Positions 57,280 to 64,000 of a DNA stretch of 64,000 nt are shown here, one piece after another (position 1 is the stretch's first letter; every line of letters starts with the position of its first letter). A program made the position numbers and the translations under genes. Source of the DNA: Micractinium sp. NFX-FRZ (taxonomy: Eukaryota > Chlorophyta > Trebouxiophyceae > Chlorellales > Chlorellaceae); the NCBI GenBank assembly GCA_029339195.1, contig JAPTJF010000050.1, positions 124,001 to 188,000 on the forward strand, read 5' to 3'. The notes beneath the pieces were generated by a model. It did not search any database. It was not told where the DNA came from and was given only the letters and a program-made list of their open reading frames with translations.

Positions 57280-60200
57280 ATGGCGAGCAACGGCAAAGTG
57301 AAGCAGCGCCGGCTGCTGGAGCAGAATCCGGACAGCAAGTTTGCTCGGGCGCTTGGCTCGGTCGACTTCCACACCCGGGAAGCCGGCCTCGCCGCTCTGG
57401 CGACTTGGCTGAGCAAGCGGCATGACGTCGAGGAGCGGGAGCTGCTGCTGCTATGGAAAGGCATCTTTTATTGCTTCTGGCACTCAGACAAGAGCGCTGT
57501 ACAGGTGTGCAACGAGTAGCAGCTGCATGCATGGCGAGCAACCGGCTCGCAACTTTCTCTGACGTCGCATGGCTCCTTGCACTGCAGACCGCTCTGGCGG
57601 AGCGGCTATCAGAGATTTTGACGCAGCTGCCGGAGGAGGTGAGAGCGCTGTGGGCCGGCGGAAGGCAGCGGCGGCGGGAGGCAGCGGCGGCGCAAGAGCA
57701 GCGACTTTGGTCCCCTTCTCACACATCCTCACCCCATACTCACGTTGTTCTACTGCCCCATTCGTTTACCTTCTCACAGGTGGGCTGGCTGTACTATGCG
57801 ACCTTTGTGCGCACGATGCGGCGCGAGTGGTTTGGGATTGACCGCCTGCGGCTGGACAAGTTCATGATGCTCATCCGCAAGTTCTTTGCAGCCTCTCTGA
57901 GGCAGCTGCAGGCGCACGACTGGTGAGGCGGGGCAAGGCAGAGCGCAGGGCATGGCGCGTTGGGCATGTAGGGATGGCAGGCACGCAGGCAGCGGTGCAG
58001 GGGAGTGTGAAGCGGTGCTGCCAGCGCATGTCCTTGCATCTGCACCCATGCAAGCTCACCCTTGGTTCTCTTTTGCCACATCTGCCCTCGTGCCCCCTGC
58101 CTGCTTCCCTCACCCTGCCCTCGCTTGGCCCTTGCCCCCTTCGCCTGCAGGCAGCCGCGCCGCGTGCAGCGCCTGGCCGACTTTTGGCTGGCAGAGATCC
58201 TGGTGCCTCAGGACACCCTGAACGCCGCCGGCGCGGCCTTCCACCTCACAGACCTGCTGCTGCCCGAGCTGGCAGCGTGCCTGCAGCAGGGGGGCGGCAG
58301 CAGCGGGGCGGCCCCAGACGATGCCACGCTGCGCACGCTGCTGGACCCCTTCTGCCGGGCCCTGGCGGCTGCCTCCACCCCGGCGCTCATCCACCGGCTC
58401 AGGTGAGGAGGGAGGCGGGTGGGGCGGCTGGCGAGGCGTGCGTGGGGCGGGAGCAGCGCCTTGCTGTCGCTGTGCAGTTGAAGCATCGGTTTCTAGTTAC
58501 GGGTGCTGCCCGCGAGCTGGGGCTACCTGCCTGCCTTGTTTGATGTTCTGCCACCGTGCTTGTGCCACGGGGCGCTGGCAGATGGGGCCAAAGGCATGCT
58601 CAACTTCGTTCCAGGCACACCGCCGCCGCTGCCGGCATCAGCAAGTGCCTCACCTGCTGCTGCCTCCCCTCGTGCTGCGCCTCCTCCCCCCCGCAGGCAG
58701 GGCGTGTTTGACCCTCTCGTGGACGAGGTGCGGGCGCCCGGGGAGGCGTCGGCGCTGCGCAACCTCGACGTGCCGGCGCTGGCGGCGCACCTGTTTGACC
58801 TGGGTGAGTGAGCCCGTTGATGGCAGGGGGGGCTTGGCCTGGGTGAGGTGAGGTGGACGTCACTAAGGAAGGGCAGGCGGCAGGGCGGCGCCCGCCCGTC
58901 AGTCGAGGCAGATTGAGTGTGGAGTGGCGGCACGGCTGCCTGCCTGCCTGCCTGCCTGCCTGCCTAGCCTGTTGCATGTGAGTTGCACCACAAACCCGGA
59001 GGCAACTATCCGCGCACGCCACCCCTGGCCGCGTGCGCGGCTGAAGTCCTCCGCACAGCAGACACCAGTTGCGCGGATATCAGCCTGCTGTGCTCCGACA
59101 CCAGAGCCAGCGGGTTAAACTGCCGATGCCACATCTCATCCCACTCTCTTGCCTACATGCCGTGCTGCCGCCTCCTGTGCTTCCCCCTGCCACACCGCTG
59201 CCGCCTGCCTCGCCCGGACTGGCCCTGACCCTGCTGTGCGCTGCCCCGCCTGCTTGCCTGCCACAGGCGCCCAGGCCGAGACCCGGGCGCGCAACCGGGA
59301 GGCGCTGTATGCCGTCAGCGCTGCGCTGGAGAAGGCGGCGGCACAGCAGGCGCAGCAGGCGCAGCGTGGTGAGGCGCAGAAGGGCGGCAAGGCGCAGCAG
59401 CGCAAGGAGCAGCAGCGGCGGCAGCAGGAGGAGCTGGAGGAGGCGGAGCTGAAGGAGCTTGAGGCGGAAGAGAAGCAGTGGCTTGCCGAACGGGCGCAGC
59501 GGAAGCAGCAGCAGCAGCAGCAGCAGGCGGGGCAGCAGACGCCTGCCAGCGGCAAAAAGGGGAAGAAGCGGCGGCAGGCAGAGGGCGAGGCAGCGGCGGC
59601 ACCGTCGCCTGCGCCGGCGGCCACACCAGTGGCAGCGGCTGCGGCACCCGAACCAGAGGCAGCAGCGGGGGCTCCCCTCACCAGCGGCAAGAAGAAGAAG
59701 AAGTCTCGGTTTGCAGCTGAGCAGCAGGCCGGGGAGGAGCAGCAGGCGCACGATGTGCCGGCGGCGGAGCGGGAGCTGCTGGCGGCAGCGCTGGCCTCGG
59801 TGGCGGGTGCGGGCACGCCTGCTGGCACCCCCGGCGGCAATGCTGGCAGCCCCAGCAAGAAGAGCGTGCGCTTCTCCCTCAAGCGCAACGTGGTCAACGT
59901 GATTGGGCAGCCGCCCAAGCCGGAAGATGTGCGCACCCCGCCCACCGCCAAGCCCAAGGGTTCCGCCCTGAAGAGGGATGGGCTCATCGGCGGCCCGGGC
60001 AGCGCACCCGAGCGCCTGCTCACCCGTGCAGGCACGTGGCGTGGGGGCGGTGGTGGGGGTGGGGTGGCAGCTGCGTTGCGGGGTGCAGGGGACCTCTGCA
60101 CTGCGTACTGTGCCGCAGTTGGTGCAGCAGTCTGGCATGGCCAGACATGCTGCTGTTGTTGTGCCCTGCCCTGCGCTGCTCTGCTGCAAGTCCCGCTGCA

Positions 60201-60469
60201 TGCCCCGTGCCCCGCTGACTGAGCCCCGCTCGCCTCCCCCCTGCCTGCCTCTGCGCTGCCCTGCAGGCATGGGCCGCGTGGCGGAGGTGCAGTCGTACAT
60301 GAACGGCCGCCAAGCCGCACCAGCAGCAGCAGGCGGCGGCGCGCCCGGCAGCGCGTCCCGCGCAGAGGCAGCTGCCGGCGGCAGCAGCAAGAAGCAGAAG
60401 CAGAAGCGGCGTGCCTCACTGCCCGCGCCCGGCAGCTTCTCGCGGCCCCGTGCCAGCGAGTTCTTCTGA
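57280..60469 (+). CDS. RRP1: Ribosomal RNA processing protein 1 (RRP1/NOP52; 7 exons, about 579 aa)
   Basis: RRP1/NOP52 is a nucleolar protein needed for maturation of the large-subunit rRNA. Exons are 57280-57504, 57588-57638, 57780-57922, 58151-58402, 58697-58803, 59267-60025 (or 60031) and 60267-60469. The NOP52 domain spans residues 10-260. Visible blocks are ARALGSVDFHTREAGLAALATWL, LLLLWKGIFYCFWHSDKSAVQ, GIDRLRLDKFMMLIRKFF and RVQRLADFWLAEIL. The C-terminal half is charged coiled-coil (EELEEAELKELEAEEKQWL), a poly-Gln run and several basic KKGKKRR/KKKKKS nuclear or nucleolar localisation-type clusters. KKSVRFSLKRN resembles the PP1-docking segment of RRP1B. The donor of exon 6 is ambiguous: either GTGCAG at 60026 or a GC donor (CAG|GCACGT) at 60032. 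Both are in phase and differ by two residues. Confidence 0.9.
58936..58965. repeat. (CTGC)n microsatellite
   Basis: Seven tetranucleotide units in the fifth intron of RRP1. Confidence 0.9.
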
Positions 60470-61737
60470 CCGCTCCCTGTGACTTTATCTACCACTGTGC
60501 ATCGTGCGCCAATTGTGGGTCAACTTTCTTGTATCAGAGGGCACAAGGGTTGGACCAGTTGAGAGGGAGAGATGGAGAGCTCTGCTCTGCCCCCCCGTAG
60601 GCGGGCTGCTGAGTCGGCACCGGTCCCGCCCATCCCGCTGGCAGCGCTGGCACAGCGTGTTATTCGAGCAAGAGCGAATCAGAGCGTGGCCCAGGGGTGC
60701 CTCTGCTTCCTCTGCAGCCCTCCAGCACACGGCAGCGCCCAGAAAGGGGCAAGCCTGGGGACCCAAGACTGCAGCCGGACCACACCCACGGGCACAGGCT
60801 CGCCCTGCAGCCCTTCAATTCTTCTTTCGTCTAGGCCTGGCAGGCGGGCACCACCAGCGCCAGCAGTGTAAGCGCCACCAGCATGCAAGGGCGCAGCAGA
60901 GACGGCCAGCGGCGGGGCCCGCCCGCCTCCCGCCCACCCACTTGACTCGTTCCCCTTTAGGAACAGCGTGCTGGGCTTGCGCTGCCCATACACCTTCTCC
61001 CGCCACCCCAGCAGCTTAAACGTCTGCGCAAACTAACTAACTTCCCTACTCCTTGCGATGGAACCCGCACAACTCCCCCACACTCCCCTGAGTGCTTCCT
61101 GCTGGCGAGGCTGTACGCGCACGTACCTCCCCCTTTGCCTCCGGCACACACAGCGCCCCCTTATCTGCAAAAACCTTCCTCCTGTTGCATGCACCTTCGC
61201 CCGCACCCTCTTTGGGCCATGGGAGGCACCACACATGGCCATGCACCCCTCTCAACCCTTCCTGCTTGCTGTGTCCAGGCACTCCTGGCTGTTCCGTGCC
61301 TCCTGTGTGAAGCTGACAACAACTGGCTGGCTTTGAACAGGCTCAGGTGGTTGGCAAAAGTGCAGTGAAAGGCTGCCATGCAACAATGGGAAACAGAAAG
61401 TCTGCTGCAGGTTGAATGTCAGGTGGGGTTATAAGGGATTGGTAAGGCATGGCAGGTTGGTCAGGCAGGCGAACCGTTTGGAAAGGAGGGGGGGAAGTGA
61501 TTGCGGCATGGGCAAGGACAGGGCAGCACTGCCCCAGGTAGGCCCCCACTTAACCTGGGCGTCAACTGATGCACATCCAGCGTGCGGTCACAAAAAAGAT
61601 GCATGGGTGGAAAGAATAATGAAGATGATCGAGAATACAGGTGCATCTGCTTGAACAGCTTCCGATGGGAGGTGGGCAATCCAACTGCCGCCACAAATCT
61701 GGAAAAAAACAGAAACACACCAGTCCATGCTGTGCCT
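60470..61737. other. Convergent 3' intergenic region
   Basis: 1.27 kb between the RRP1 (+) and CDPK (-) stop codons. TGTAA at 60867-60871 is a candidate polyadenylation signal for RRP1, about 400 nt past its stop. Short open frames on both strands show no recognisable product or consistent splice sites, so I call no gene. A small unrecognised gene cannot be excluded. Confidence 0.45.
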
Positions 61738-64000
61738 TCACCTCAGCTCCCCGACTCCCACAAACAGCTGCTTGCAGCGCAGGGTGGCCTGCCGGCGCAG
61801 CGCAGGCTCCGCTCCACGCAGCATGGCAACAAACTCTGCCAGAGGCGGGTGGGCAGGTGGGTAAGGGGTGTGAGTGGCAGGATGGGTGGGTGGCAGGATG
61901 GGTGAGTGGGTGGGTGGGAGGTGCAGGGGCAGGCGCGCTCGGTCTCTGTGGTGTCGCCGGCACTGCCTGCCTGCGTGCCCGCACTGCACGTGTGCCTACC
62001 ACCAGGCGCCTGGCACACGGAAGACCCTGGCTGCGCTGCCAGGCCCACCACTCCTACTCCTTGCTTCCTCCACCACGGCCCCCTGCCGCCCAGCCTATCC
62101 CAACCAACCAACCAACCAACCCATGTAGTCCAGTGACACTGTCCCTCTGCCGACGTCAAACAGCCCCTTTGCGCCACCCAACTGCCCACATGCACCAACT
62201 CACCCTTGTGATCTGGCATCAAGTTTGCACAGCAGCTCGCTCTAAAAACGGAAGAGCATGCCCCTTACCCGAGTAATCGATGACGCCATCCTTGTTGACG
62301 TCAAACTGCCCCATCACGCTGCGCACGCTGGCAGCCTCCAAGTTGCCCAGCACACCCAGCGCAGCCGCCACCTCCTCAACGCTCAGCTCGCCGCTGCTGT
62401 CCTGCAGCACGGGGCGCAGCCATGGAAGGGCCTGGCGGTTGTGGGGTCGTCACGCAGTGCAGCGACACGCGCGGCAACGGCCTGCTGCAGGCCGGCACTG
62501 CAGGGAGCAGACGTGTGCATGCGCATGCAGCGCGGTGTAAGCACAGTGCATGCGCAGCTAGCTGCCTTGCACCCACCCACCCACCGTGTCCAGCTCCTGG
62601 AAAGCCTGCATCAGCACCTCCTCCTGCACACCAGAAGCAGGCAGGCAGCCTTTGGGCGGTGCAGGCAGGCAGGCAGGCAGGCAGGCAGGCGGCGCAAGCA
62701 GGCGGGGCATGCAGGGCACTTCCAGCAGGACGCTTGCGCCGCCCACTTGGCCATGGCCTCATCCTCGGCAGCAGCCTGCAGCAGCTGAGCTGCGGAATGG
62801 CGCTCGCTGTCAGCTGCCAACAGCACCCATCCGGCACGCAGGCAGCTGTGCAGCCCGTCCCCTCTTCCTCAACTGCCCTGCACCAAGGAGCAGCTTAACC
62901 AGCGGCCTGCCCAACGGGCCGCGCAGCACGCTGCGACCGTGTGCTGGCCCCTCCCACCTGCATGAGCTCCCCCAAATTGAGCGTTGCCGCCAGGAACTCC
63001 TCAATATCCAGCCCGCAGCTGCCATCCACGTCTATGTCACGCATCAGCTGCGGGCAGGAAGGGGAAGAAAGCCTTCATGATGAGAGGGATGGGATGTGGC
63101 ATGCAGGCTGGGCGGCCTGTGAGCGAGCCGGCGCAGGGCGATGGAAGGGAGCAGTGTGAGGGGGCCGAGGGGGCAAGGAGGGAGCACCCCGGCCGCCACC
63201 TGCGCATGCCACTCCGGGGCCATGTTTCCTGCAGCAGCAACCATCCCAGGTGCAGCCCAGATGCAGCAGGCAGCAGGCCACCTGCACAAGCTCGCACTCG
63301 CTGACGTGTACACCGCCGTCCAGGTGCTGCAGCCCCGCCCGCAGCTCGGCCAGGGTGATGATGCCGTCACCTGCAGGGGGGGACGCGCGGGCCGGGGCGG
63401 CGGCGTGAGGTGTGCATAGGGCTGTGCCGCCAGTGTCCCCCGGTGCCTGCCAGCGCCAGACCCTGCTGCGCCCTCCTGAGGTTCACAAAAGGCTGCCTGC
63501 ATTGCGGAACTCAGCCAAGCTCCTGCCGCCAGCCCCAGCCTCTGCCCCGCCCCCGCACCGTCCGTATCGAAGGATTGGAACAGCTGGCGCTGCCCCTCGA
63601 TCTGCTCCAGGCTCAGGTGCTTGGCAGCAGCCGCCAAGGCCACCTGCACGGCGGGGCGGGGCGGGGCAACACCCAGTCTGTCAACCAGGCACGACTGGAC
63701 TGAAGGCAGGGCAGTGCACACAGTGGGACGTGTCAGCGGTGCACGAACACCCAAGCCACCTGGCACAGCACAAACTGGGGCAAGCTTCGGCCCCTGCCCC
63801 GGGGGACATGAGCTGTCAGCACAGGAAGGTCGACATGTTTGTACAAGCATGCGGTGCCAGGCGGCACCTGTTTGAGCTTGCTGGAGTGGGCAAAGCTGCG
63901 CAGGCGTGAGACGACTTCCGAGTCGAGCGGGCGGTCTGGTGCCACACCGTGCCTGGCCAGCCACGGGTGCTGCAGCGCCGCTGTTGTGGTGGCACGGGCT
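61738..64000 (-). CDS. CDPK: Calcium-dependent protein kinase, C-terminal part (partial; 8 exons in window)
   Basis: CDPKs couple a Ser/Thr kinase to a calmodulin-like domain and are typical of plants, algae and apicomplexans. Exons in the window (right to left) are 63868 to beyond 64000, 63559-63643, 63282-63370, 62958-63047, 62734-62784, 62585-62623, 62269-62401 and 61738-61835. The kinase domain lies outside except its end (ALQHPWLARHG). The autoinhibitory junction follows (VVSRLRSFAHSSKLKQVAL), then LSLEQIEGQRQLFQSFDTDGDG. Four EF-hands are visible. EF1 (DTDGDGIITLAE), EF3 (DTDSSGELSVEE) and EF4 (DVNKDGVIDYSE) are canonical. EF2 (DVDGSCGLDIEE) has Cys where Gly is usual. The C-terminal tail after EF4 (LRGAEPALRRQATLRC...) is common in CDPKs. 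The intron after 62734 has a weak GC donor (CAA|GCGTCC), the only in-phase choice I found. That junction needs transcript support. Confidence 0.88.
62661..62691. repeat. (GGCA)n microsatellite
   Basis: Seven to eight tetranucleotide units in a CDPK intron, between the exons at 62585-62623 and 62734-62784. Confidence 0.9.

Noticed and set aside
24729..62691. Dispersed GGCA/CTGC tracts as CRISPR or transposon repeats
   Set aside because: They are pure tetranucleotide microsatellites in introns, without spacers, terminal repeats or coding content.

Overview
This is nuclear DNA of a green alga, most likely a Chlorella-like trebouxiophyte. The evidence is the very high GC content, the many short introns with G/C-rich ends, a land-plant-like COP9 signalosome subunit, a calcium-dependent protein kinase, a plastid-type MATE transporter, TGTAA-type polyadenylation signals and small intergenic spaces. 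There is no viral, plasmid, CRISPR or insertion-sequence signature. Exon boundaries below were worked out by hand from splice sites, phase continuity and recalled family sequences. No alignment or transcript data were available.

Layout (14 genes, about 119 introns). 116-7745 (-) rotatin, a centriole/basal-body protein. 8423-11036 (+) a CbiX/sirohydrochlorin-chelatase-like protein with altered catalytic His positions and a WG-repeat tail. 11667-16281 (+) secreted subtilase with a Pro-rich tail. 17048-21795 (-) COP9 signalosome subunit 2, with a tandem repeat and a 77-bp assembly gap in one intron. 22102-25688 (+) MATE/DinF-type transporter. 26620-33630 (-) mitochondrial-type aconitase. 34018-37608 (+) complex I NDUFA9-like subunit. 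38716-42304 and 42735-46858 (+) a tandem pair of DUF707-like membrane proteins. 47094-48695 (+) small putative mitochondrial protein of unknown function. 48963-52196 (-) renalase-like FAD oxidoreductase. 52518-56583 (+) spinster-like MFS transporter. 57280-60469 (+) nucleolar RRP1/NOP52. 61738-64000 (-) the C-terminal part of a CDPK that continues past the window.

The genes are mostly unrelated housekeeping functions, as is normal for a nuclear chromosome. Four head-to-head pairs share short intergenic regions of about 306-677 bp: rotatin/CbiX-like, CSN2/MATE, aconitase/NDUFA9 and FAD oxidoreductase/MFS. Aconitase and NDUFA9 both act in mitochondrial energy metabolism and could be co-regulated. 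The DUF707-like pair is a local duplication with conserved intron positions.

The most unusual features are: the reiterated splice acceptor plus exon start in CSN2; a clear excess of GC-AG introns; a CbiX-like domain lacking both expected active-site histidines and fused to WG repeats; an in-frame duplicated mini-exon in NDUFA9; and a full-length rotatin in a lineage usually considered non-flagellate.
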